Below the pieces are notes generated by a model, which saw only the letters and a list, made by a program, of their open reading frames with translations, searched no databases and had not been told where the DNA came from. From an uncultured Clostridia bacterium (GTDB taxonomy: Bacteria; Bacillota_A; Clostridia; Oscillospirales; Oscillospiraceae): a DNA stretch of 10,825 bases. Location: assembly GCA_946408145.1 (NCBI GenBank), contig CAMJQX010000039.1:1-10825 (forward strand), given 5' to 3'. Shown here in pieces: positions 1 through 6,211 of this stretch; the stretch's first letter is position 1, and each line of letters opens with the position of its first letter. A program made the translations under genes and the position numbers.

Positions 1-149
1 TCGCCCGGTTCGCAGGCCTCGAAGGTGTAGCTGGCAAAGCCCACGCCGCACAGCGCCCAACCCTGCATCGCCATCTCGTTGAGCCAGCGCTCCTCCTTGT
101 CAAACTCCCAGACCCAGTACCACTTGTTTACGGTTTTCCGTTCACTCAT
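1..149 (-). CDS. DUF2812 domain protein, N-terminal part (runs off left edge)
   Basis: The 49 visible residues start MSERKTVNKWYWVWEF and continue with KEERWLNEMAMQGWAL and an F-x-x-Y-T-F-E-x-C-E-P-G stretch. This Trp/aromatic-rich start is typical of DUF2812, a family of clostridial proteins with a small N-terminal domain usually followed by membrane segments (family knowledge; the membrane part lies outside the window). The ATG at 149-147 overlaps the TGA of the upstream PadR gene (ATGA). A GGGAGG ribosome binding site (164-159) sits 9 bases upstream, so the pair is one transcription unit with coupled translation. PadR-DUF2812 pairs are a recurring arrangement; the membrane protein is presumably the repressor's target and is expressed with it. 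The molecular function of DUF2812 is unknown and I assign none. Confidence 0.85.
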   Translation of the reverse strand, partial: MSERKTVNKWYWVWEFDKEERWLNEMAMQGWALCGVGFASYTFEACEPG

Positions 150-466
150 TTTTCCAATCCTCCCAAAATCACATCACCGCTGGTAACCAGCTCGCGCAGG
201 CGCTCCAGCTCGTTTTTCAGCACATGATAGCCGCGCTCGGTCAGCATGTATTCCTTCTTTCGGCTGCCCTCCGCCGTCGGCAGGAGCAGGATCCACTCCT
301 TCTCGCAGAGACTGCTGAGCGCGCCGTACAGCGTCCCCGCCGCGAGCCGCACCCGCCCGCCGGAGAGCGCCTCCGCCTGCTGCATGATGCCGTAGCCGTG
401 CCGCGGCTCCACCAGCGAGAGCAGAATGTAATAGGTCGCCTCGGTCAAAGCCAGATCGTTGTTCAT
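146..466 (-). CDS. PadR-family transcriptional regulator
   Basis: This 106-residue winged-helix repressor begins MNNDLALTEATYYILLSL, followed by HGYGIMQ (about 23-29), the recognition-helix segment GTLYGALSSL (about 44-53), the wing with SRKKEYMLTERG, and a C-terminal dimerisation helix containing NELERLRELV. This is the compact PadR architecture (wHTH plus one helix). I chose the start at 466 because a good AGAGGTGA ribosome binding site sits just upstream and homology begins there. The longer in-frame ATG at 529 would put the promoter and operators inside the coding region. The stop overlaps the start of the DUF2812 gene. The upstream region (488-548) carries a strong promoter overlaid with repeated TATATC palindromes, so autorepression is likely. 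The ligand is unknown; PadR proteins of this size often respond to small hydrophobic compounds or stress, but nothing here identifies one. Confidence 0.9.
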   Translation of the reverse strand: MNNDLALTEATYYILLSLVEPRHGYGIMQQAEALSGGRVRLAAGTLYGALSSLCEKEWILLLPTAEGSRKKEYMLTERGYHVLKNELERLRELVTSGDVILGGLEK

Positions 467-487
467 CTTATCACCTCTATTGTCGTC

Positions 488-543
488 CGATATATCGCCG
501 CTCGATATATCGTGATTCGAATATATCATCTGTCGATATATTT
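488..543. promoter_or_regulatory. Four-copy TATATC palindrome array, probable PadR operator
   Basis: Two exact copies of the 10-base palindrome CGATATATCG lie at 488-497 and 503-512. Degenerate copies follow at 519-528 (GAATATATCA) and 534-543 (CGATATATTT). The shared TATAT core starts at 491, 506, 522 and 537, that is, every 15 or 16 bases. The array covers the region from the -35 edge through the -10 box and the expected start of transcription of the PadR operon. Repeated dyads over its own promoter are what an autoregulated PadR dimer would bind; the assignment to this PadR is an inference from position. Confidence 0.7.
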
Positions 544-548
544 GTCAA
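520..548 (-). promoter_or_regulatory. Sigma-A promoter of padR-DUF2812
   Basis: On the minus strand a perfect -35 box TTGACA (548-543) is followed by a 17-base spacer and TATATT (525-520), five of six matches to the -10 consensus. Transcription should begin near 513, giving a leader of about 45 bases to the PadR ATG at 466. The -10 box and the spacer are made of the TATATC repeat units described separately, so promoter and operator are the same DNA. Confidence 0.8.
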
Positions 549-796
549 GCGTTTTTTGTATAATATTTACGAGCGGCGTTTTCGCGCGCGTCTGCGGCGT
601 CGGTGGATCGATTTTTTCCCGATGACTTATTTTCGCAGAGGGGCGGGGGAGCGCTTTTCTTTTCGCGCGGAGGGATCAGCCCCTCCTGCAACCGAATTGT
701 TTCCGAAGCGAAACCAAATCAACATAAATGTGAACTATTTTGACCATAAAAGCGGAAAAAACACCAAAAAAATCTTGTTTTTTCTCCAAAAACCTA
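549..796. other. Divergent intergenic region without a supported gene
   Basis: The part from 570 to 700 is GC-rich and has no recognisable gene; an 83-codon open frame here (556-807) has no ribosome binding site and a low-complexity, Lys/Arg-rich translation. A 6-bp hairpin GGAGGG/CCCTCC (669-674/681-686) lies in it, but no T-run follows on either strand. From about 715 the DNA turns abruptly AT-rich, with A- and T-runs leading into the promoter of the Nudix gene. Confidence 0.5.
755..784. repeat. A/T-tract inverted repeat in phased A-tract DNA
   Basis: A perfect 9-base inverted repeat, GAAAAAACA (755-763) and TGTTTTTTC (776-784), flanks a 12-base spacer that itself contains seven A's. Together with A-runs at 788-792, 800-804 and 806-811, the tracts recur at roughly one helical turn. 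This is the pattern of intrinsically bent DNA and may act as an upstream element for the promoter at 797-825. It is not a convincing terminator because no gene ends here. Confidence 0.5.
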
Positions 797-825
797 TGGA
801 AAAATAAAAAAGCCTGTGCTATACT
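797..825 (+). promoter_or_regulatory. Sigma-A promoter for the Nudix gene
   Basis: The -35 box TGGAAA (797-802, four of six matches), a 17-base spacer and the -10 box TATACT (820-825) are preceded by a TG dinucleotide in the extended -10 position (TGC-TATACT, 817-825). Transcription would begin near 832, leaving a leader of about 80 bases. The upstream A-tracts could serve as an UP element. Confidence 0.65.
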
Positions 826-840
826 GTTTGTGCTCAATTA

Positions 841-863
841 TGTAAATCATTTTCTGTAAATCA
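841..863 (+). repeat. Short direct repeat TGTAAATCA in the Nudix leader
   Basis: TGTAAATCA occurs at 841-849 and again at 855-863, 14 bases apart, just downstream of the predicted transcription start of the Nudix gene. It may be a regulator half-site pair or chance similarity in AT-rich DNA. Confidence 0.35.
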
Positions 864-912
864 ATTCTGTTATGCACGGGAACGCAGCGGTACCGTGGGA
901 AAGGAGCACGCC

Positions 913-1458
913 TTGGACTACTTTGAAAAGCGCCTCGACGGCGAAGTCAAGTATACGGGCGTCATTGTGAACGTCCGCCTGGATCGGGCAGAGCTTGACA
1001 ACGGAGCCGTCGTACGGCGCGAGGTCGTGGAGCATCCCGGCGGCGTGACGATCCTTCCCGTCGACCGTGACGGGAACTGCTATATGGTGCGGCAGTTCCG
1101 GTATCCCATCGGGCACATGATGCTCGAGGCGCCGGCCGGCAAACTTGAATACGGCGAGGATCACCGGATCAGCGCGGTGCGCGAGCTGTCGGAGGAGACT
1201 GGCCTGAGTGCCGACGAGCTGATCTATATGGGCAGCATGTGCACCTCTCCGGGCATTTCGACCGAGGTGCTGCACCTGTATCTGGCGCTCGGCCTTCACG
1301 CAGGGGAGAGCCACCCCGACGAAAACGAGCTTCTCAACGTCGAGAAGATCCCCCTCAGCGAGCTTTCCGATATGGTCATGCGCGGCGAGATCGAGGACGC
1401 CAAGACCGCGCTGATCGTTTTGAAGACGGAAAAGTATCTGAAAGATCACAAGATATAG
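913..1458 (+). CDS. nudF: Nudix hydrolase, ADP-ribose pyrophosphatase type
   Basis: This 181-residue enzyme should hydrolyse ADP-ribose to AMP and ribose-5-phosphate in the cytoplasm, removing a reactive nucleotide sugar. The complete Nudix box G-x5-E-x7-RE-x2-EE-x-G-L spans residues 76-98 (GKLEYGE ... RELSEETGL), giving the Mg-binding glutamates. A proline 15 residues after the box (SPG, residue 113) is the family mark of ADP-ribose pyrophosphatases. The N-terminal part (YTGVIVNVRLD, REVVEHPGGV) matches the dimerisation and substrate region of B. subtilis NudF. I start at TTG 913 because AAGGAG (901-906) sits 6 bases upstream; the in-frame GTG at 895 lacks a ribosome binding site. The gene has its own promoter, and murA follows after a separate promoter. 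No terminator separates them, so some read-through into murA is possible. Confidence 0.88.
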   Translation: MDYFEKRLDGEVKYTGVIVNVRLDRAELDNGAVVRREVVEHPGGVTILPVDRDGNCYMVRQFRYPIGHMMLEAPAGKLEYGEDHRISAVRELSEETGLSADELIYMGSMCTSPGISTEVLHLYLALGLHAGESHPDENELLNVEKIPLSELSDMVMRGEIEDAKTALIVLKTEKYLKDHKI

Positions 1459-1466
1459 AAAAAAGA

Positions 1467-1495
1467 TTGCAAAACAACACATCATGTGTTACAAT
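1467..1495 (+). promoter_or_regulatory. Promoter of the murA operon
   Basis: TTGCAA (1467-1472) is followed by exactly 17 bases and then TACAAT (1490-1495), with TG in the extended -10 position (1487-1488). Transcription would start near 1502, about 50 bases before the murA start. Two inverted repeats overlie the spacer, the -10 box and the start point and are listed separately. Confidence 0.7.
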
Positions 1496-1516
1496 CAAAA
1501 ATCGGTGAGTTGTAAC
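1476..1516. promoter_or_regulatory. Overlapping dyads on the murA promoter, candidate operator
   Basis: AACACAT-C-ATGTGTT (1476-1490) has perfect 7-base arms around one central base and fills the -35/-10 spacer. GTTACAA (1488-1494) and TTGTAAC (1510-1516) form a second perfect 7-base inverted repeat with a 15-base gap, spanning the -10 box and the transcription start. Either could be a repressor site. No regulator gene in the window is an obvious partner, and the sequence differs from the PadR array. Confidence 0.45.
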
Positions 1517-1550
1517 CCCGGCTCTCCGAACAGCTTGGAAGGTGCAAACA

Positions 1551-2855
1551 GTGGAAAAATATGTCATTCATGGCGGCACTGCGCTGCATGGCGCGGTCGA
1601 GATCAGCGGCGCGAAAAACGCTGCGGTTGCCATCATCCCCGCCGCTCTGCTCGTAGAGGGCGTCTGCCGTATTGAGAATATTCCCCAGATCAGCGACACC
1701 GACATGCTCCTGACCATCCTCGCCGAGCTCGGCGCGAAGGTCAGCTATATCAACCGTTCGACGATCGAGATCGACTGTACCGACGCGCGCTATCAGGACG
1801 CCCCATACGACCTGATGCGCAAGATCCGCGCCTCCTACTATCTGATCGGCTCGATGCTCGGCCGTTTCGGCAGCGCCAAGACCACCATGCCCGGCGGCTG
1901 CAATTTCGGCGTGCGTCCCATCGACCAGCATGTCAAGGGCATGACCGCCCTCGGCGCGGATGTGAGCGTGAAAAACGGCTTCGTGTATGCCGACGCCGTC
2001 AACGGACGGCTGCACGGCGCGCGCATCTATCTGGACAAGGTCTCCGTCGGCGCGACGATGAACATCATGATCGCCGCGGTGCTCGCCACCGGGCGCACGA
2101 TCATCGAGAACGCCGCGCGTGAGCCGCACATCGTGGACCTTGCCAACTTCCTCAACTCCATGGGTGCGGACGTCCGCGGCGCCGGCACCGACACCATCAA
2201 GGTCAACGGTGTGGACAAGCTCCACGGCGGTACCTACAGCATCATCCCCGACCAGATCGAGGCCGGCACCTACATGGTCGCCGCTGCCGCCACCGGCGGT
2301 GAGGTCCTGGTCAAGAACGTGATCCCCAAGCACCTTGAGTGCATCAGCGAGAAGCTTCGCGAGACCGGCACCATCGTGCAGGAGTACGAGGATTCCGTGC
2401 TGGTCAAGGGCGCGAGCAACCTGCGCCGCGTCAACGTCAAGACCATGCCTTATCCCGGCTTCCCCACGGACATGCAGCCCCAGATGGGCGTGCTGCTGTG
2501 CCTGGCCAACGGCACCTCGGTCATCACCGAGGGCATCTACGACAACCGCTTCAAGTACGTCAACGAGCTCCGCAAGATGGGCGCCGAGATCCAGGCTGAC
2601 GGACGCATCGCCGTCATCGAAGGCGGCAGACGCCTGACCGGCGCGCCCGTCATGGCATGCGACCTGCGCGCGGGCGCGGCGATGGTCATCGCCGGCTTGT
2701 GCGCGGCGGGCGAGACCCAGGTGGAGGACATCCACTTCATCGAGCGCGGCTATGAGAACTTTGTAGGCAAACTCCGTGCCCTCGGGGCGGACATCAGCCT
2801 GGTATACTTCCCGGAATCTGATGCATCAGCCGAGAAGATCATCGCGCTCGGCTGA
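1551..2855 (+). CDS. murA: UDP-N-acetylglucosamine 1-carboxyvinyltransferase
   Basis: MurA transfers enolpyruvate from PEP to UDP-GlcNAc, the first committed step of peptidoglycan synthesis, in the cytoplasm. The 434-residue length fits the family. SGAKNA carries the conserved Lys22, and PGGCNFGVRPIDQH contains the catalytic cysteine (Cys117, the fosfomycin target in MurA enzymes) and the substrate-binding Arg. GFPTDMQ carries the conserved Asp307. The inside-out alpha/beta barrel repeats show as recurring LxxLGA segments. I chose GTG 1551 as the start because GGAAGG (1537-1542) lies 8 bases upstream and the protein then begins MEKYVIHGG, as in relatives; the GTG at 1542 lies within that binding site. 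The stop overlaps the next gene's ATG by one base (TGATG), so murA, yycJ-like and rlmH form an operon. Firmicutes often have two MurA paralogues; which one this is cannot be told here. Confidence 0.97.
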   Translation: MEKYVIHGGTALHGAVEISGAKNAAVAIIPAALLVEGVCRIENIPQISDTDMLLTILAELGAKVSYINRSTIEIDCTDARYQDAPYDLMRKIRASYYLIGSMLGRFGSAKTTMPGGCNFGVRPIDQHVKGMTALGADVSVKNGFVYADAVNGRLHGARIYLDKVSVGATMNIMIAAVLATGRTIIENAAREPHIVDLANFLNSMGADVRGAGTDTIKVNGVDKLHGGTYSIIPDQIEAGTYMVAAAATGGEVLVKNVIPKHLECISEKLRETGTIVQEYEDSVLVKGASNLRRVNVKTMPYPGFPTDMQPQMGVLLCLANGTSVITEGIYDNRFKYVNELRKMGAEIQADGRIAVIEGGRRLTGAPVMACDLRAGAAMVIAGLCAAGETQVEDIHFIERGYENFVGKLRALGADISLVYFPESDASAEKIIALG

Positions 2856-3640
2856 TGCAGATCTCAGTTTTTGCCAGCGGATCGACCGGCAACTGCCTGA
2901 TGGTCTCAGGCGGGGATACGCAGCTCCTGATCGACGCCGGCATCTCCATGCGCAGGACGGAGGCCGCTCTGGCCGCGTCCGGCCATGCTGTCGATGATAT
3001 CCTCGGAGTGCTCATCACCCATGAGCACTCCGATCATATTTCCGGGCTCCGAATGCTGCTGAAATACCACGCCCTTCCGGTCTACGCGCCGCGCACGGTG
3101 GCAAACCGGCTCTGCGGCATGATCCCGGAGCTCGAGCGGACGCTGCGCGTCATCCCGGTGGGGGAGGACTTCGCCGTGGGCGGCTTTTCCGTGCGCGCCT
3201 TTCACACGCCGCACGACACGGACGAGAGCGTGGGCTACCGTATCCGGGGCGAAGCGGAGTTCGCGCTGGCCACGGACATGGGCTGTGTCACCGAGGAGGT
3301 CGTGCAGGGCCTGCGCGGCGCCGACACGGTGCTCATCGAGTCCAACCACGACGAGCAGATGCTGCGCTACGGCGGATATCCCATCTATCTCAAGAGGCGG
3401 ATCCTCTCGGATCGCGGCCATCTCTCCAACGCAAACTGTGCGCTTCTCGCCAGAACGCTTGCGGAGAGCGGCACATCCCGCATCGTGCTCGGCCATCTGA
3501 GCCGTGAGAACAACAAACCGGAGCTGGCTCTCGCCGCCTCGCGCGCCGCGCTGGAGGGGACGGGGACATGGCTGTGCTGCGCGCCGGTATCCGGCTGCCT
3601 CACGGTGCCGGTGGAAAGGAAAGAGCTTTGTTACAGGTAA
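2855..3640 (+). CDS. yycJ: YycJ/WalJ-like metallo-beta-lactamase-fold hydrolase
   Basis: This 261-residue soluble protein has a complete metal site: THEHSDH (His56, His58, Asp60, His61), then FHTPHD (residues 116-121), ATDMG (Asp141), ESNHD (162-166), GHLSN (His189) and GHLSRENN (His214). The N-terminal FASGSTGN and the GHLSxENN motif mark the YycJ (WalJ/VicX) subfamily. Its B. subtilis member sits in the walRK locus and is described as a 5'-3' exonuclease-like phosphodiesterase linked to cell-wall and replication control (family knowledge). The start overlaps the murA stop by one base; translation is probably coupled. In Firmicutes with walRK, yycJ and rlmH are near neighbours, and here the pair is kept beside murA without walRK in view. 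The substrate is not evident from sequence. Confidence 0.88.
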   Translation: MQISVFASGSTGNCLMVSGGDTQLLIDAGISMRRTEAALAASGHAVDDILGVLITHEHSDHISGLRMLLKYHALPVYAPRTVANRLCGMIPELERTLRVIPVGEDFAVGGFSVRAFHTPHDTDESVGYRIRGEAEFALATDMGCVTEEVVQGLRGADTVLIESNHDEQMLRYGGYPIYLKRRILSDRGHLSNANCALLARTLAESGTSRIVLGHLSRENNKPELALAASRAALEGTGTWLCCAPVSGCLTVPVERKELCYR

Positions 3641-4110
3641 AGCTGATCTGCGTCGGCAAACTGCGCGAGCGCTTCTATATCGAGGCCTTCGAGGAGTACC
3701 GCAAGCGCCTCGGCGCGTATTGCCGCCTGGAATGTGCGGACATCGGCGAGCAGCGCCTGCCCGACAACCCCTCCGAGGCGCAGGTCCGCGCCGCGCTCGA
3801 ACGGGAGGCGGACGAGATCCTGAAGGCCGTCCCGAGCGACGCGTATCTGGTCGCCCTCTGCGTCGAGGGCGGGCAGATGCCAAGCGAGGGGATGGCGGAG
3901 CTGATCGCCGGCAGAGAAAACTCGGGAAAGCCGAAGCTCTGCTTTGTCATCGGCGGCTCCTACGGCCTGAGCGAGCGGGTGAAGGAGCGCGCCGAGCTGC
4001 GCCTGAGCATGTCGAAAATGACCTTCCCGCACCATCTGGCCCGCGTGATGCTGGCCGAACAGATCTACCGCGGATATAAGATCAAAGAAGGAAGCCGTTA
4101 TCACAAATAA
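3628..4110 (+). CDS. rlmH: 23S rRNA pseudouridine-1915 N3-methyltransferase
   Basis: RlmH is a small SPOUT-class enzyme that methylates pseudouridine 1915 in helix 69 of 23S rRNA on assembled 70S ribosomes, using S-adenosylmethionine. The 160-residue protein begins MLQVKLICVGKLRERFY. It carries the trefoil-knot SAM site FVIGGSYGL (106-114) and the C-terminal signature LSMSKMTFPHHLARV ... EQIYRGYKI, ending in YHK, a family hallmark. I chose TTG 3628 because GGAAAGGA lies 7 bases upstream and homology begins there; the longer frame from 3568 is antisense to no evidence of its own and only shadows the gene before it. It overlaps the yycJ-like gene by 13 bases. The last eleven bases of each terminator arm involve its final codons and stop, so gene end and operon end coincide. 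Confidence 0.97.
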   Translation: MLQVKLICVGKLRERFYIEAFEEYRKRLGAYCRLECADIGEQRLPDNPSEAQVRAALEREADEILKAVPSDAYLVALCVEGGQMPSEGMAELIAGRENSGKPKLCFVIGGSYGLSERVKERAELRLSMSKMTFPHHLARVMLAEQIYRGYKIKEGSRYHK

Positions 4111-4125
4111 TGGCTTCCCTTTTTT
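4090..4125 (+). terminator. Intrinsic terminator of the murA-yycJ-rlmH operon
   Basis: The 11-bp stem pairs 4090-4100 (GGAAGCCGTTA) with 4108-4118 (TAATGGCTTCC), one G-T wobble, around a 7-base loop. A C and six T's (4120-4125) follow. The rlmH stop codon TAA (4108-4110) is the first three bases of the right arm. Confidence 0.9.
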
Positions 4126-4137
4126 ACCGTTTTAGGA

Positions 4138-4143
4138 TATAAT
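4138..4143 (+). promoter_or_regulatory. Probable -10 box for the DUF2007-pgcA-chr operon
   Basis: A perfect TATAAT lies in an AT-rich stretch directly after the rlmH terminator and 36 bases before the next start codon. No good -35 hexamer stands 16-18 bases upstream because that position is occupied by the terminator arm, so promoter strength is uncertain. Confidence 0.5.
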
Positions 4144-4179
4144 AAATCGATTAAGTTTATGCAGAGGGGGAAAAACGCT

Positions 4180-4497
4180 GTGAGTGACAATCCGAAGCTT
4201 ACGTGGGGACAGTTTCAGGACGGGGAGCTGCTGCGCTCCTGGCCCCGGAAAGAGAACGGGGATCCGGTGGAGCCGGCCTATCTCTGCCTGCGCAGCTGCA
4301 ATAATATGGCCGATCAGCTGACGGTCAGCATGCTCAAGGCCTACGGCATCCCCTGCCTGTGCATGGAGAGAGCGGAAGGCAGCCTCGGCCGCGTGGTCCT
4401 CGGGATCAGCGGCTACGGCGTCGAGATATATGTCCCGGAAAATCTTCTGAACGATGCGAAAATACTACTTGAGGAGGAACACCATGAGGAGCTTTAA
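4180..4497 (+). CDS. DUF2007-type small protein
   Basis: This is a 105-residue cytoplasmic protein with no membrane segment. The region from about 34 (YLCLRSCNNMADQLTVSMLK, then AYGIPCL) to about 99 (VEIYVPENLLNDAKILLEEE) has the ferredoxin-like alpha/beta pattern of DUF2007, annotated as a putative signal-transducing domain. These domains also occur as tails of larger proteins. I prefer GTG 4180 as start because AGAGGGGG (4163-4170) lies 9 bases upstream; ATG 4159 would place that site inside the gene. The acidic C-terminus EEEHHEEL is encoded over the ribosome binding site of the next gene, and the two genes overlap by 14 bases, so their expression is tied together. The function is not known, and I infer only a possible regulatory or sensing role connected to the mutase operon. 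Confidence 0.7.
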   Translation: MSDNPKLTWGQFQDGELLRSWPRKENGDPVEPAYLCLRSCNNMADQLTVSMLKAYGIPCLCMERAEGSLGRVVLGISGYGVEIYVPENLLNDAKILLEEEHHEEL

Positions 4498-6211
4498 GGA
4501 CGAGTACCAGCGCTGGCTGGACAGCCCGGCACTCTCGGAGCAGGAATGGCATGAGCTCGACGCGATCCGCGGCGACGACAAGGAGATCGAGAGCCGCTTC
4601 TTCGCACCGCTGGAATTCGGTACCGCCGGCCTGCGCGGTACGATGAAGCTGGGCCTGCACCACATGAACGTTCACGTGATCCGCCACGCCACACAGGCCT
4701 TCGCGCAGGTCATCTGCGCTGAGGGGGAGGAGGCAAAGGCCAAGGGCATCGCCATCGCGCATGACTGCCGCCTCAACGGCGAGGACTTCGCGCGGGAGGC
4801 CGCCTGCGTCATGGCCGCCAACGGCATCCATGTCCGCCTGTTCGAGTCCCTGCGTCCCACCCCGGAGCTGAGCTTTGCCGTGCGGCACTACGGCTGCACC
4901 GCGGGCCTCAACATCACCGCCAGCCACAACCCCAAGGAGTACAACGGCTACAAGGTGTACTGGTCAGACGGCGCGCAGCTCCCGCCCCGGCATGCCGACG
5001 CGATCGCCCGCCTGATGAACGAGATCGACATCTTCACCGGCTTCAAGACCTGCGATTACGACGAGGCCGTCAAAACCGGGCTGATCGAGATCATCGGCGA
5101 GGAGACCGACGAGGCTTTCCTGAAGGAGACCCTCGCCATGGCCATCGACAAAGAGGCCGTCAAGGCCGCGGCGGACGATCTGAAGATCGTCTACACGCCC
5201 TTCCACGGCTGCGGCTACAAGCTGGTCCCCGAGGCCCTCAGGCGCCTGGGCATCAAGCACCTCTTCCCCGTGCCCGAGCAGATGGTCATCGACGGCAATT
5301 TCCCGACCGTCGTCTCGCCCAACCCGGAGAACCCCGAGGGCTTCTACCTGGCCGTCGACCTGGCCAAGAAGGTCGACAGCGACCTCATCATCGGCACCGA
5401 CCCCGACTCCGACCGCGTGGGCACCATGGTGCGCGACGGCGACGAGTATGTGACCATCACCGGCAACCAGATGGGCTGCCTGCTGATCGACTATATCATC
5501 CAGGCCAGAAAGAGCACCGGCACCATGCCGAAGAACCCCGGCGCCCTCAGCTCCATCGTCTCCACCAGCATGACCCGCGCCATCTGCGAGGCCAACGGCG
5601 TCCACTATGAGGACACCTTCACCGGCTTCAAGTTCATGGCCGAGCGCGTCGCGGCCTGGGAGGCCGCCGGCAGCTATGAGTACATCTTCGCTTTCGAAGA
5701 GAGCTACGGCTACATGATGGGCGACTACGTCCGCGACAAGGACGCCGTCTCCGCCTCGATGATGATCGCCGAGATGGCCGCACACTACCACCTCAAGGGC
5801 ATGACCCTGCTCGACGCCCTCAAGGCCCTGTATGAGAAATACGGCTACTACGCCGAGAAGACGCTGAACCTGGTGATGCCCGGGCTTGAGGGCATGGCCA
5901 AAATGAAGCGGATCATGGACAACATGCGCGCCAACCCGCCCGAGAACATCGCCGGCGAGGAGGTCATCCGCCTGCGCGACTACGCCGACGGCAGCATCGC
6001 CGTCGCGGGCCTCGGCAAGGTGGACAGGACGCCCTTCTTCGGCTCCAACGTCCTCTACTTCGAACTGGCCGACGGCAGCAACTTCATCGTCCGTCCCTCC
6101 GGCACCGAGCCGAAGATCAAGGTCTACCTGCTCGCCCACGGCAAGGACGCCGAGGACTGCGCCGCCAAGATCGCCAAATATCAGGACTTCGCGGAGAGCA
6201 TCGGGAAATGA
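4484..6211 (+). CDS. pgcA: Phosphoglucomutase-type phosphosugar mutase
   Basis: The 575-residue enzyme belongs to the alpha-D-phosphohexomutase superfamily, in the long PgcA branch found in Firmicutes. It interconverts glucose-6-phosphate and glucose-1-phosphate (some relatives also use mannose phosphates), feeding UDP-glucose, glycolipid and capsule synthesis. Visible landmarks are FGTAGLRG (45-52), the phosphoserine loop TASHNP with catalytic Ser147, the metal loop GTDPDSDR (Asp306, 308 and 310), the sugar-binding FEESYGY (404-410), and the phosphate-binding loop RPSGTEP (537-543). All key residues are present. ATG 4484 is supported by AGGAGG (4472-4477) at 6 bases; an upstream in-frame ATG at 4454 lies within the preceding gene and has no binding site. 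The stop overlaps the first chr gene as ATGA. Codon use is strongly biased to C-ending codons, as expected for a well-expressed core gene. The exact sugar specificity is not proven by motifs. Confidence 0.93.
   Translation: MRSFKDEYQRWLDSPALSEQEWHELDAIRGDDKEIESRFFAPLEFGTAGLRGTMKLGLHHMNVHVIRHATQAFAQVICAEGEEAKAKGIAIAHDCRLNGEDFAREAACVMAANGIHVRLFESLRPTPELSFAVRHYGCTAGLNITASHNPKEYNGYKVYWSDGAQLPPRHADAIARLMNEIDIFTGFKTCDYDEAVKTGLIEIIGEETDEAFLKETLAMAIDKEAVKAAADDLKIVYTPFHGCGYKLVPEALRRLGIKHLFPVPEQMVIDGNFPTVVSPNPENPEGFYLAVDLAKKVDSDLIIGTDPDSDRVGTMVRDGDEYVTITGNQMGCLLIDYIIQARKSTGTMPKNPGALSSIVSTSMTRAICEANGVHYEDTFTGFKFMAERVAAWEAAGSYEYIFAFEESYGYMMGDYVRDKDAVSASMMIAEMAAHYHLKGMTLLDALKALYEKYGYYAEKTLNLVMPGLEGMAKMKRIMDNMRANPPENIAGEEVIRLRDYADGSIAVAGLGKVDRTPFFGSNVLYFELADGSNFIVRPSGTEPKIKVYLLAHGKDAEDCAAKIAKYQDFAESIGK

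Noticed and set aside
559..564. TATAAT on the plus strand as a divergent promoter
   Set aside because: No -35 box at 16-18 bases upstream (only TATA-repeat DNA) and no gene close downstream; a better promoter lies at 797-825.
669..686. GGAGGG/CCCTCC hairpin as a terminator
   Set aside because: Only 6 bp, no T-run on either strand, and no gene ends nearby.
556..807. Plus-strand open frame (83 codons) in the intergenic region
   Set aside because: No ribosome binding site, no homology that I recognise, and it crosses from GC-rich into A-tract DNA giving poly-Lys/Asn content.
888..897. CGGTACCG palindrome near the Nudix start as an operator
   Set aside because: Short self-complementary 8-mer in GC-rich DNA; no second copy or positional logic.
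872..970. Possible 32-codon upstream ORF overlapping the Nudix start
   Set aside because: No ribosome binding site before its ATG, and the frame is out of phase with a well-supported gene.
1482..2735. Long minus-strand open frame (417 codons) opposite murA
   Set aside because: It mirrors the wobble-GC codon pattern of murA, is rich in Ala/Val/Asp/His without domain structure, and has no binding site.
4964..6139. Minus-strand open frame (391 codons) opposite pgcA
   Set aside because: Same antisense shadow of a strongly biased gene; low-complexity V/G/D/H translation with no recognisable motif.
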